Shown: positions 23,021-33,967, counted from the first letter of the stretch. The stretch is DNA of 64,000 nt from Siphonodentalium dalli (GCA_032622095.1 CP136064.1:261991863-262055862), one strand, 5' to 3'. Notes: generated by a model not told the origin, from the letters alone. Made by a program: numbers and translations.

Positions 23021-23689
23021 GTGATTTGAAAACAGGCATGTATGCTTATGGGTATGACAACTGTCTGCTTACACTTTTGAATGAGTAGTTGGGTGATGTT
23101 TCGCTTGAAAATAATTATCTGAACATCTGCGGGAACTACTCATTTATGAGTATTTTGTTAAGGAGGTTAATATCAATCAGGGATATAATAAAATGCGGGC
23201 TGGTGCCAGGTTATTTCCATTATGATCGCGGGTGCCATACAGTCACAAGAAAGTACACACAGCACATTCTGAAATTACACTACTCTACCGAGTACATCAA
23301 TATGTACAAACATACTTGTTCACATGCAGTTTGTTAATAGTGTGCAATGAGGAAAACGCGCAACACCGTTGCGATTTGTCCAGGAGGGTGATTCACCGTG
23401 ACCCACTCAACCGAAAGGTCGAGTGGCGAGGATTAGTGAGCGCTTTTGTGTAATCATGGTGGTAGCAGTTTTATCAAAACCTTACAAAATACGACAATGA
23501 ATCACCATGACACAACATGGATAACCGACATTCACTGCGAACCTTCTACATGTATATATCCAACGGGAATTGCATTGCATAGATCCACGATTACCACAAA
23601 ATTGTAATAAAAGTTTGAAGAAGTCAGGACAAGACATTTATCAATATTAAGTTCTTTATGCTATTAACTAAATCATGTTTTGTAACGAT
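23021..23689. other. Start of intron 5; nothing identified
   Basis: No motif-bearing frame. The two overlapping open frames at 23089-23453 have no family resemblance. Confidence 0.5.
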
Positions 23690-24062
23690 TCTCGGTGGCT
23701 CGCGGAGATTCTCTGTGGTTCACGGTGATTCTCGGTGGTTCGCGGTTATTCTCGGTGGTTCGTGATGATTCTCGGTGGCTCGCGGAGATTCTCTGTGGTT
23801 CACGGTGATTCTCTGTGGTTCACGGTTATACTCGGTGGTTCGTGATGATTCTCGGTGGTTCGCGGTGATTCTCGGTGGTTCGCGGTGATTCTCGGTGGTT
23901 CGCGGTGATTCTCGATGGTTCGCGGTGATTTTCGATGGTTCGCGGTGATTCTCGATGGTTCGCGGTGATTTTCGATGGTTCGCGGTGATTCTCGGTGGTT
24001 CGCGGTTATTCTCGGTGGTTCTTGGTGATTCTTGGTGGTTCGCGGTGATTCTTGGTGAGCAC
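23690..24062. repeat. Minisatellite, 20-bp unit, about 18 copies
   Basis: The unit is approximately TTCTCGGTGGTTCGCGGTGA, with transitions such as CGGT to CGAT or CTGT. The 105-codon minus-strand frame crossing it (REPPRITANH-like repeats) exists because 20 is not a multiple of 3 and the repeat lacks stops. It is not taken as a gene. The array lies in intron 5. Confidence 0.92.
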
Positions 24063-24239
24063 TGATAATTCTCCAGAATTTCTGTTGATTCATATTAATC
24101 CGCTGAGGAGGAATCACCTAGTTTGTGTCGTGTTTATGAAGCTAGAAACACTTCATAATCTACATAACACGCTAAATCACAATTAGAACTAAATGTTACG
24201 ACCATGCTCCGACCGTGTTCGTCATACATGTACCAACAC

Positions 24240-24725
24240 GGACAAAGCACTGACGGAAAGATCCTGAAATTATTCATGTTTTATAACGAAACTCGACGAA
24301 TGTAGTGTACCATGGTTATCACTGATGGAAATAACCTGAAATTTTGCGTGTTTTATAACGAAACTCGATGAATGTAGCGTTTGATGAATTTAGTGTATGA
24401 TGGTTATCACTGATGGAAATAACCTCAAATTATGCGTGTTTTATAATGAATCTCGATGAATTTAGTGTATGATGAATGTAGTGTATGAGGAATGTAGTCT
24501 ATGATGAACGTAGTGTATGATGAATGTAATGTATGATGTTTTAAGGTTTTATAACGAGACTCGATGAATGTAGTGTATGATGAACGTAGTGTATGATGAA
24601 TGTAGTGTATGATGGTTTAAGATTTTATAACGAGACTCGATGAATGTAGTGTATGATGAATGTAGTGTACGATGAATGTAGTGTATGATGAATGTAGTGT
24701 ATGATGAATGTAGTATATGATGGTT
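24240..24725. repeat. Nested minisatellite, 16-bp unit with longer periods
   Basis: A GATGAATGTAGTGTAT unit is repeated many times. It is embedded in longer periods that include TTTTATAACGA-ACTCGATGAA and GATGGTTATCACTGATGGAA. It ends 130 bp upstream of exon 6. Confidence 0.88.
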
Positions 24726-24855
24726 TATGGAACTTTTATATGATTTTTGACATTTACCTCACTGCGAAACCCATGTAAATTTATTGCGATCTGATTGCTA
24801 TTTGTTAATTTCTAAATTGAAACTCTGCTTATCTGTAATTACTAACATATTTCAG

Positions 24856-24991
24856 AGTCGTTTTGTTGATGATTCCGATGTATGTAGCAGTGACTAGTTT
24901 GTCTATTTTCCAAGGAGTGGTAGCATATAGTTACTACCACAAAAAGGGCTGTGATCCAATAGAGTCAGGTGAACTCGACAATCCAAACCAG
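24856..24991 (+). CDS. SLC5-like symporter, exon 6
   Basis: The first base completes an Arg codon. Then come VVLLMIPMYVAVTSLSIFQG, VVAYSYYHKKGCDPIESGEL and DNPNQ. This matches the family helix followed by the extracellular GL-LYSRYHDCDP loop, including the conserved Tyr-Tyr and Cys-Asp-Pro. The acceptor is ACATATTTCAG and the donor GTCAGT. It ends in phase 0, immediately before the MPY helix of exon 7. Confidence 0.95.
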
Positions 24992-25339
24992 GTCAGTAGT
25001 TAGTCTCTGATTGTTAAATATGGGTTGTGATAATATGGAACACACAACCAGCCACCCATCAATAATCCGATTCAACATATCGGATGATTCGACGCGACCC
25101 ACCAATGAAACAATAAACATTATGTGCGTTTTTCTGAAATGACAAATTTTGTTCGCTGCACTGTACGTAGTGAATTGATGAGGTTAGAGGGAGGTTCTCC
25201 ATTGGGCTGTCTGCCTTGAAATTTCGAACTCCCCCCATGTTGCGAAATAAGCAATTATCCAACTGGTACCTCAAATGTTGAACATTTCCAACCTGACAAC
25301 TCCCTAATGTTGGAGAATTTTAAACGTTTAGCAGTTTTA

Positions 25340-25560
25340 TACCGAAATGGAAGAACATGTTACTATTGGTCTGAAAACCACAAATTCCCCACTAATTGTT
25401 GGTCGGAAAATCAAACAATGACAACAACTACAACCTATATGTGGTAAAACATTTCCATCAAATATTGTATGTGACATGCAACTTCCAACGGTTGAAAATG
25501 TGCAACCAACACCCCAACACCCCCTATCGCCACATCCCTGAGGTGGTGACACTTAATACT
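25340..25560 (+). repeat. Dispersed repeat family R1, copy 2
   Basis: It shares ACTAATTGTTGGTCGGAAAA, the TTCCAAC-GTTGAAAA box and a CAACACCCC-rich end with the copies at 1715-1990 and (inverted) 27720-27970. It lies in intron 6. Confidence 0.6.
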
Positions 25561-25660
25561 TGCACACTTTTCATTACTTGGTTAAGGACATGCTCAGTAA
25601 GTACCTCAGCTAACCAAATTTAGGTCAATATAGAACCGAGACCCTATTAATAATGTTCGG

Positions 25661-25750
25661 TTGATATAATTGTGAAATATGCTTACAGATTATGCCTTAC
25701 ATGGTATTGGACATGTTCAGCAGGTACCCGGGGGTAGCCGGACTCTACTC
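25661..25750 (+). pseudogene. Partial tandem copy of exon 7 with its acceptor
   Basis: This 91-bp block repeats the end of intron 6 (TTGATATAATTGTGAAATAT, GCTTACAG) and the first 62 nt of exon 7. It differs at the MFSR/IFRQ codons and stops at GGACTCTACTC, where the genuine copy starts again. It has no donor of its own. Splicing to its acceptor would read LYSLI and then TAA, so any transcript using it would end prematurely. Confidence 0.9.
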
Positions 25751-25779
25751 GTTGATATAATTGTAAAACATACTTACAG

Positions 25780-25868
25780 ATTATGCCTTACATGGTATTG
25801 GACATATTCCGCCAGTACCCGGGGGTAGCCGGACTCTACTTATCATCTATACTCAGCGCATCTCTAAG
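25780..25868 (+). CDS. SLC5-like symporter, exon 7
   Basis: The exon encodes IMPYMVLDIFRQYPGVAGLY followed by LSSILSASL and two bases. It matches the family stretch [26 protein letters not shown]. The membrane helix carries the small residues that precede the serine-rich Na+ site region. The acceptor is ATACTTACAG and the donor GTATGA. A truncated duplicate of this exon lies immediately upstream, and only this copy has a donor in the right frame. Confidence 0.95.
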
Positions 25869-25893
25869 GTATGACATATTGGTTACACACTCG

Positions 25894-26032
25894 TTAACCC
25901 TTTCATGACGGCAGCTGCGCTGGTGTATCATTAATTATCCTGTGCACTCTCTTATATAAGCTAGCCTACCCAATGGAATTTGGCACGGGATTTTCGCAAA
26001 CTTTTAGGAAGCTCCAGTCATGAAAGGGTTAA
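25894..26032. mobile_element. Short piggyBac-like MITE
   Basis: TTAA on both sides, with ends CCCTTTCATGAC and GTCATGAAAGGG. The 139-bp body includes CTGTGCACTCTCTTATATAAG, a decayed relative of the hairpin arm in the larger family members. It lies in intron 7, 25 bp after the exon 7 donor. Confidence 0.85.
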
Positions 26033-26205
26033 GTGATCATGCTAATTTACTATACTGCCGGGGTCCTGTTGAATTGTTATGATGTTGGTGGGTCATGCTA
26101 ATTTACTATACTGCCGGGGTCCTGTTGAATTGCTATGATGTTGGTGGGTCATGCTAATTTACTATAATTCCGGGGTCCTGTTGAATTGCTATGATGTTGG
26201 TGGGC
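26033..26205. repeat. Three tandem copies of a 57-bp unit
   Basis: The unit contains CATGCTAATTTACTATA, CCGGGGTCCTGTTGAATTG and CTATGATGTTGGTGG. A single inverted relative lies at about 26985-27030. Intron 7. Confidence 0.9.
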
Positions 26206-26374
26206 CAATGAATGTAGATAAAGGCACGGGCGGCGTTCGTTACAGAAATATTAATATTTGTTCAAATCGCCATCAACAGAAGGAATATTAAAATATATAT
26301 AGTTTTGTTCATATGCCAAACAATCAGCGCGTAAATAGTATATTGTCGTCAAGACGTACGATGGTGTAAGTAAA

Positions 26375-26600
26375 CAAGAGCCTGCTCGTGTTACAGCAAT
26401 TTTGCTTCTGTTTACATAACACAGCGAAATTCTATTGCTTAATCACAGACAAATGATATAAACGCTCTTTATTATTTCCATATCAGGAAAACAGTAACAA
26501 ATAACGCTCTTTATGTTTACCATATCCGGATCTAAACAAAAGTCAGGTTCTGTTAACGTTTTTTGCTTTTGTTTACATAACATAGGAAAAACATTTGATG
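26375..26600. repeat. Direct duplication in intron 7
   Basis: GTTACAGCAATTTTGCTTCTGTTTACATAACA at the left is matched by GTTAACG-TTTTTGCTTTTGTTTACATAACA at the right. Two AACGCTCTTTAT boxes lie between them. Diverged, non-coding. Confidence 0.55.
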
Positions 26601-27034
26601 ATAACATACTGTTTATGCCATATTTCTGATTGGTATAAGAACCAAGTCTGTCTATGATTTACTATTCTTTCTGTTTATGGCCCGTTTCTTTAAGAAGTGC
26701 CGTTATTTTTCACAAGTTGTCATGTTCATGTCCATCGTGTAATCTGATTGATTTGAGAAATTTGTATGAAATATTCAAAAGCATATACACTTTAAAATAT
26801 GTGAATACGGGCTGTGTTCGTAATAAAAATTCCAAATATTTATTACAGTCGCTATTATTAAAATATTGATACATGTATGTGCTCGTGTGTTTCTTACAGA
26901 TACTGGCTCTTTCTCAAACCGCTCTGATTAGTCACCTCGAAAATGACAACGGTATATTTAAAAAAAAAAATATTTGGCCATGCCAGCATCATATCAATTC
27001 AGCAGGACCCACCAACATCATAGTAAATTAGCAA

Positions 27035-27715
27035 GACCACTTTACCAAGGTTGAAGGGCAATGTTCTCTGAAAGACTTACTTAGCTTTACAGAACTTTAT
27101 TAGATGTCTTCAATTTATCGCACAAACGTTCTTTGTGGTGCAATGGCATGGAAAAACTAACAGCGGACGTATTTTAGAACAAAATGAAACTTTTTCGATA
27201 TAAATTCCCGTTACCTCCAGATAATATCTCGACAAAACTAGTTTTATAATGAGCATCTAGCAAGAGTTGAAATGCGAACTGAGTTTCTCCCCTCACTCGT
27301 CTGTGAAGTATTTATCTCCCCATAGTTTGTATCCATTTTACAAAATATGGGCTGTTGCCCGGTGCATATCACATGCGGTATACCTAAATGGAAGTTACAG
27401 GAACGTAACCATTTTCGATAACATCAACGGATCCACTTTTTAAAAAGATGTCCCTGTATTGAATATATCCAGCCAATTCCATTGAGATGCGATGTTCATT
27501 GTTGAGACGTTCATGCGGACAAAGAAATATGGAAACAAAGGGAATAACACCAGAATGAAAAATGCAAACAATACCGGTAAAACCGTTGGCACCGAAAGCC
27601 GTGATAATGAACATACAGGCCAGATTGTATTTAAATACGAAGACCCATGGTTGAGATGTCTGCTAGGAGGGAGGACCGACTGTATATAATCCAGCATACC
27701 CACCCTTTTATTCTG
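27035..27715. other. Intron 7, middle; nothing identified
   Basis: Overlapping open frames on both strands at 27384-27742 show no recognisable domain. No RNA gene was seen. Confidence 0.45.
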
Positions 27716-27719
27716 CCAT

Positions 27720-27970
27720 GGGTGTATATTTACCGTACACATTAAGCCCTAACATTCGGCACATTGAACTGAAAGCCTCCACTGAGTGATATTTATAATC
27801 AGAGATGTGCGACAGGGCGTGGGGGTTTGTTGGGTGTCTAACCCCACAACTTGGGTAAAAATTTTCAACAATTGTAAACTTCATGCCTGACACAACACTG
27901 TTTGGAAATTGTACACCACCGTAGGTTGGCATTGTTCTCATTATTTGGTATTCGAACCAGCGATTAGTTG
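27720..27970 (-). repeat. Dispersed repeat family R1, copy 3 (inverted)
   Basis: On the minus strand it reads ACAATTTCCAAACAGTG...GTGTCAGGCATGAAGTTTAC...CCCAACAAACCCCCAC, the same order of blocks as 1715-1990. Confidence 0.6.
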
Positions 27971-28280
27971 GGACATCTACTATACTCAACAGAAAATATC
28001 CAATTAAAGAATTAATATGAGTCAAGAATGAGAGTTAAATACACCCACGTAAACAAAGTGCCACGTATAACAACCTACTAATTATAACGAAAATGAGTAA
28101 AATGCTTAATCCATTTACTCATTTTCATTATAATTACCATGTTGTTTTACATGGTTCATAGAGTACATAAGTGTAATTTTCACTCATCCCTGACTCAAAT
28201 TTATTTATTTGTTGCATATTTTCTGTTGAGTATTGTAGGAGATGGCCCCATAAATTACTGGATTTAGGTACAGTCTCCCT

Positions 28281-28358
28281 TTAACTCTTCCATGACTTGA
28301 GCTTTTTGAAATATTTGCGAAAACCCTGTGCCAAAGCATTCTCTTATATATGCGAGTC
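28281..28358. mobile_element. Left-end fragment of the piggyBac-like MITE
   Basis: It begins TTAACTCTTCCATGAC and ends within GCATTCTCTTATATATGCGA. The rest of the element is missing. Confidence 0.6.
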
Positions 28359-28964
28359 TCCCACAGAACAAGTAGCTTATTGTTCTACGTTTGGTACCCA
28401 CCAGCCACATCCATGTTTATAATACTTCATGCACTTTATAATCGTTACTTTTACTAACTTATGTTGATCATTGAAAACGAATACGGGATACTTGACTGCC
28501 ATTATCCTTGGCATATGCCCCATGATATATAATCACCGTATAAACGTTTTTACATGGGGGTTTTGTTGTTCTTCAGTGAATTATGTCCCTTGGTTTGCAC
28601 ACACAAAACGCAAAATGTTAACCAATGTTCGACTTTTTTCAAACCAAGGAGACCACGACAGATCAAACTTAATGTCATATTTGAAACATATTTGAAGACA
28701 TATTTGAAATAGAAACCTAATCGATAACAATTTACATATATTGTCTCAAGCGCAGATGATAAAAACAAATCAATACGTGACAGGCTGACACACAGCTAAC
28801 GCCAAATGTAGAGAGCTGGATAGCCCGCACTCCTCGCGCGGTCCGGTAGCTAACTTGACCTAACACAAAATACAGTGCCGCGTGAATGCCGTCTGGTGAT
28901 TGATACGAATTATTGGTCGAACTTGCAAAACAATATTTTACAGTATGTTTCAAGTAAGAATATC

Positions 28965-29024
28965 CCAACCCTAACCCTAGCCATAACCATAGCCCTAACC
29001 CTGACACTAACCCTACCCCTAGTA
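28965..29024 (-). repeat. Degenerate interstitial telomere-like tract
   Basis: About ten imperfect units of CCCTAA (with variants CCATAA, CCCTGA and CACTAA) lie on the + strand, so the TTAGGG sense is on the minus strand. The degeneration and internal position indicate an old insertion or break-repair scar, or simple expansion, and not a chromosome end. Confidence 0.85.
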
Positions 29025-29527
29025 CATATGGAGAAATGAGGGGGTGTGCTTTCGAGTATTCTTACATGAAGTATATATCTATTTTACTCCGTAAAATTTA
29101 TTTTACCAAAGCTAACGATATGAAGTAACACTTCTATAGTTCCGCATGTGAAGGGGCTACTAACACATTGCCCTAAAATACCTGTTCATAAGCATAATTT
29201 TCGGTCTGTAAAATTGGTCCTAAAAAAAAGATATATTACTAATTGTTTTTATTTTTTTTTTAGATTTTCCTTTTTTTTGGGGTGAATGTTTTTGGGTATG
29301 CTTAAGCATGCTATAGCAAATTTAAAAACAAACTGGGTAATTCCTTAGGGGCATGTTATAACTCAAAACTATCACCAAGTATTAATAGTAATAATTTTGA
29401 TGCCCATGAAAAAACGTAAGATTCCCTGGCAATAAACCTACAAAATAAGTCTGTTAAAGAATATAAGAAAAAAATATTAAACTTGTAAATAATTGTAAAA
29501 AATAATAACAAATAATGAAAAATTGTT

Positions 29528-29648
29528 AGGCCAATGCATTCTCTTATATATGCGAGGCGACCTATGGTCGACTCGCATATATAAGAGAATGCATTGGCAC
29601 AGGGTATATGGGTTGATACAAAAATCGGACCTGGCACTGAAAGGGTTA
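29528..29648. mobile_element. Right half of a piggyBac-like MITE
   Basis: A complete hairpin (GCATTCTCTTATATATGCGA with its complement) is followed by CACTGAAAGGG and TTAA at 29645-29648. The left end is not recognisable. Confidence 0.7.
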
Positions 29649-29734
29649 AGCATTCTGTTTATGGCACATAGTAGCTTTCTATACAGATATGCCCGCACAG
29701 GAATGTGTAAACGGAAGCTACAATGTCAGCTATG

Positions 29735-30030
29735 ACGGTAGCTGCGCTGGCGCAACATTAAATATCCTGTGCCAATGCATTCTCTTATATACGCGAGTCG
29801 ACTATTGGTCGCCTTGCATAAATAAGAATATGCATTGGCCTAACAATTTTATAAATGTTTCTTACGTTCTTTAACAATTAAAAAAACAAATTCGTATATT
29901 CTTTATTAGTTTTTTTTTATCATATTTTTCTTACATTCTTTAACAATTTTTGTCATTTGTTCTTATATTCTTTAAAATGTTTTTTTTGCATTTTTTCATT
30001 TTTTCTTACATTTTTTAACAATTATAACAT
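29735..30030. mobile_element. Left half of a piggyBac-like MITE with T-rich tail
   Basis: ATGACGGTAGCTGCGCTGG and ATATCCTGTGCCAATGCATT match the left end of the 25894 element. A hairpin with several substitutions follows, then repeated TTTTTCTTACATTCTTTAAC as at 19670-19890. Confidence 0.65.
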
Positions 30031-30084
30031 ATACTATAAAATTAGTTTTCAGTCCTCATACAACCCGAGAAATCGTGTACAGCT

Positions 30085-30168
30085 TTCTCAGCTAAATCAG
30101 ATTGATACACCCTAAATTAAAACCTTCCTCAGATAAATCAGTTTGCTGCACCCTAAATTAAAACCTGG
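30085..30168. repeat. Two tandem copies of a 45-bp unit
   Basis: Both copies carry TCAG-TAAATCAG and CACCCTAAATTAAAACC. Intron 7. Confidence 0.8.
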
Positions 30169-30441
30169 TCCTTCAAAAACTGCTGTGGAGCCTCAATATT
30201 TCAAATAATGATAACAGGTTATAGTTATAGTTTGAGCACATAATAACCAAGCTATACGGTACATATATATATACAATGAGGCCGAAAGTCTACCTATCTT
30301 GCTGAAATGTTAATGGAGGGTAGCCACCATAGAAAACTCAGGAAAACAATTACAGGGCTCTTAATTTCTATGTTTGGAGGGGAGATGGAACAGTTGCCTC
30401 CTTAAAGGGACAGGCATGACTTTTTCGTCGTTCGCGTGTGC

Positions 30442-30804
30442 ATTATATATATTTTCAGCACCGTTTCCTCAACTCTATTCATTATATATCTGTTCAGCAC
30501 AATTTCGTCGACTCTATCCAGTGTGTTTTCATTATATATCTGTTCAGCACTATTGCGTCGACTGTATCCAGTATGTATTCATTATATATAATTTCAGCAC
30601 TATTTCGTAGACTCTTTCCAGTGTGTATTCATTATATATATATTAAAATTTCAGCACTATTTCGTCGACTCTATTCAGTATGTATTCATTATATATAATT
30701 TCAGCACTATTTCGTCGACTCTATTCAGTGTGTATTCATTATATATCTTTCTAGCACAATTTTGTCGACTCTATCCAGTGTGTATTCATTATATATCTTT
30801 TCAG
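30442..30804 (+). repeat. Tandem array of exon 8 acceptor and exon start (seven decoys)
   Basis: Units start at 30442, 30481, 30531, 30581, 30631, 30688 and 30738 (50 bp typical, 39 and 57 bp variants). The eighth, at 30788, is the genuine junction. Each has a pyrimidine-poor ATTATATAT tract, a T-rich stretch, CAG or TAG, then the exon start CACAATTTCGTCGACTCTAT or a variant. The decoy exon starts are 30459, 30498, 30548, 30598, 30655, 30705 and 30755. By frame, every decoy leads to a frameshift or an early stop; the in-frame ones at 30598 and 30655 hit TAG. The array therefore arose by tandem copying of a splice junction. Confidence 0.93.
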
Positions 30805-30917
30805 CACAATTTCGTCGACTCTATCCAGTATGTCCGCCATCATTTGTGAAGATATCACCAGACCATTAGCTGGGCGTATCACTGATTACAAAGCGAGACT
30901 GATTGCACAACTATCTG
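30805..30917 (+). CDS. SLC5-like symporter, exon 8
   Basis: The first base completes the Ser begun in exon 7. The exon then encodes TISSTLSSMSAIICEDITRP, LAGRITDYKARLIAQLS and one base. With exon 7 this gives LSTISS, equivalent to the LSTVSSSINA segment of SLC5A8. In solved relatives such as vSGLT, serines in this helix help hold Na+ (family knowledge applied by position). The ED(I/L) pair that ends the helix is conserved. Donor GTACGT. The correct acceptor is the last of eight tandem copies, chosen because only it keeps the frame and gives the conserved MSA...ED sequence. Confidence 0.95.
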
Positions 30918-31399
30918 GTACGTCCAATCAGATGTACCTGCATATATAAAAAACTGCCGCCTATGTTTCCATAGTGTTACGATGGCCACGCCCACTCAAT
31001 CAATGTGTTCATAAAATAGTATAACGACCTTGCGGTAATTTTCCAATAACCGCATTCTTTGGCTATAATAAGAAATATAATAATGTTTTGGCTATAATAA
31101 GCATTACAAATTTTGTATAGACTTTTCCAGACACAACTGAATAAATGATATCTTGATAGACAGCGGTGATTGTTGACACAATTTGATGTTCTGTTATTAG
31201 TGTTTAAAAACAAGAATTCCAACACGCTGTATCTCGTCACTGGGCGATTAGTGATAATGGACATAAGAACAAAGTCCATTTATTTTTTCATGTTCTTTCT
31301 GGTGATAATGTAACACCCGACAACTTTGTCGCCGAGCGTTTTGGTGGTTCGGTTGCGCCGCTACTTCATCGGCAAGCCACGTGGGTGGTCATCTGATAT

Positions 31400-33060
31400 T
31401 ACTTGCCACAGGACCTACACGGATAAGTGTTACTTTTGACTCCTCGTCTCTCGCTCAACTGTTTCGCTGTCACCACATTCGTTTTGTAGTGATGAAGGAA
31501 ACATTATTCCTGCCACTCTTGCTACTCTCGTCGCTAACTTATACAAGCATATTATGGTGTCTCTCTGAGACTAGTTATCTTGCTTCAGGGTACATGCAAA
31601 GAAATGATCGGGTGACTAAGGCAAGACTACTCCTTGGTGGCTCGTCAGTCAGACCTTCTCTCGTTGTGGGTCGCTGAACGAGTCAGTTCCTCAGTTTTTG
31701 TTTCACAACAAAATTGCTCATTGCCAACATTTCCCGTTCGATGTCTTCAACCTCTTGGTTGATACCTGACCATTCTTCCAAATGAGTACTGATTTTCTGT
31801 CACATGCCGGGGTCGTTTGCGATGGCACTTATGACGCTCATGGCTGGTCCACCGACCCAGCCGTACACAGTGGTCTGACTTCCTGCCTTTTTATATGAGA
31901 AATTTCACTACATTGTGCGATGGAATACGGTTCACTTGTTGAATGGCTATTGTCCGGTCTTGGGTAAACCACTCTGTTATCTCCAGATTGTATTATGTCT
32001 AGAGGAGAAGGAGCTGACTGTCGGGTGGAGTTTTGAAGTCGGTACAGTCTTGTTGGAGATAACATTTAATTGTCATATCAAATGAAGAGATGTGCCGTTG
32101 GTGACCGGAAATATTGAGATATGTCCACGGTTGATAAATCACAACCCGTCTAACGACGCCTCTGGGATGGACTCTCCGCAGCTAACTCGAATCGGAATCG
32201 GGAAGGGAATTAGAATGATAAATGAATCTAGAATGGTGATATATTCGTATTTATATCACAGGAAGATTGTATTACTGCTAAAGATAGCTTGGTGCTATGG
32301 CTCAGATAATTGATTTAACATGTGGTGAACACATGTTCCGCATATTTTATGTTAATTAGTTCTGGTCATCATTTGACCGTTGTGCTCGATGCAGCAAGGT
32401 TGGATTAATAGTTTGCTTTTATGCGCTCATATTTTCCTTGTAGTCCGATCTAAGACGTAAATCTGTATAGATAATGCTGAATTGGATATATATAATAGAG
32501 CGGTAAAGAATATGTGGGGTAATAATGGATTATCCCAGTCGCAGCTCCTGTTTTCACCTCCTTAGCTTTATTTGCTTCCTTTGAATCTTTATATTTCACT
32601 GCTTTTTTCCTGTCCTTGATAGCGTCAGCCTTTGTGTCCTTTTGTGCGTCCAACTTCTATATCTGTGTCGGAAGAAATTGGACTAATCACTTCACCTGGA
32701 TCCCGTTCGTTCCACGTGCTGTCGGAGTCCTTTCATTTAGGATTTATGTCTGTTCCATATTTCTGGCGGAACTGATACTTATGCAGAAGGCTTGTAAAAT
32801 CATGTGCCACGACACCGACGGACTCGTATAGCGATTCAGATAAATCTGGCGATGCGTTCAAAATGCACACAGGTTTGCACTTGATACCACTCATGCTACT
32901 GGACCAATATGGGCATCGATTGTCTCTTCCGTGGTGAGGTATTCACCACAAAGAGGGCAATTCCGAGGTTCGAACGATTCCTTGCTCTAGTTGCACTTGG
33001 TTTCTGTGTATCGAGGCCATGGTTAATGTTCCTTCTCACTTCTTCCAAATATTCCTTCCA
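31400..33060 (-). pseudogene. Decayed minus-strand coding sequence with zinc-finger-like piece
   Basis: On the minus strand short coding-like stretches occur in changing frames. Near 32960 a frame reads EPRNCPLCGEYLTTEETIDA followed by H, a C-x2-C...H pattern. Near 32840 one reads SESLYESVGVVAHDFTSLLH. Near 31750 one reads EEWSGINQEVEDIEREMLAM, heptad-like. Stops and frameshifts separate them. The plus-strand 98-codon frame at 31381 is probably a shadow. This looks like a dead gene or transposon protein inside intron 8 of the symporter gene. The family was not identified. Confidence 0.3.
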
Positions 33061-33559
33061 TTAACATTTAAAATTGTCTAGAATCGCAATTTACATTACA
33101 ATTTCATATCAAATAGTCTTGGTACACATTTTTGAACTGCGTTAATAAATACAATCTATATTAGCCCAATGTATTGAGTAACATGATTGATAACAAAACA
33201 TTGGGGAATACAGTAATGAATGTTTGAAAGTTCTACATTCTTTTCTAATTCTGGCTGTAATTCTGCAGGCCATCTTGTGTGATGTGTACACAGCACAATT
33301 AGCACACCCCGTTCATCAATTGCAACATGTATGCCATTGCATCGCAAACATATATCATGCCATGGATCTCTACTCTAGCTAACGCCCGTAGATATAATAT
33401 TCCACCTGTACAAAACCTTGGAACTTTTTTGAAAGTTTTGACAGGGAAAAAAAATAACGCGGGGAATATGTTTTTTATACATATTATCTTCCTTAATAAT
33501 GTACTTCAATGTAGATGAAGGTCCCAAATAGAAATTTCACGATTTTAGTGACCGTGTGC

Positions 33560-33740
33560 GATTTTGCTCTGCGTCCCTTACAATTATGAAATTACTCCTG
33601 GGTAATTAATTCATTGTTTATTGCCACATCGGCTCAAAACAATTCACAGAAAATCATGCCATTTCGAGTTGGGACATTCACCTACATTGAAGTACATTAC
33701 TAAGAACAGATACTAACTAAGAAATATATGGGTGGGGGCG
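33560..33740 (+). repeat. Dispersed repeat family R2, copy 2
   Basis: GGGTAATTAATTCATTGTTTATTGC, a CGAGTTGGGAC box and TAAGAAATATATGG match 2480-2640 in order and orientation. Confidence 0.55.
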
Positions 33741-33837
33741 ATACTCTGGCTCTTATCTTTCACGGCGAAAGGATATCGGACTACAATGTTTGAACATATA
33801 TATATTAAACTATTATCCCCTCGGTTATCATTAATTA

Positions 33838-33967
33838 AGAAATGAATGTAGTGGGTGTGTAATATTGGAGGTTACGGCGCTGTGGTCGTTGGGGTACATT
33901 GTGGGTACTAAATGTGGCCCTACCGACCACACCGCCTTAACACACACACCCACTACATTCATTTCTA
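33838..33967. mobile_element. 130-bp palindromic MITE-like element
   Basis: The ends are GAAATGAATGTAGTGGGTGT and its exact complement, with weaker pairing inwards. It is short, carries no ORF and lies in intron 8. Class unknown. Confidence 0.65.

Noticed and set aside
30374-30698. Plus-strand frames with repeated HYIYFQHRF-like sequence
   Set aside because: Translation of the exon 8 junction array. Real coding starts at 30805.
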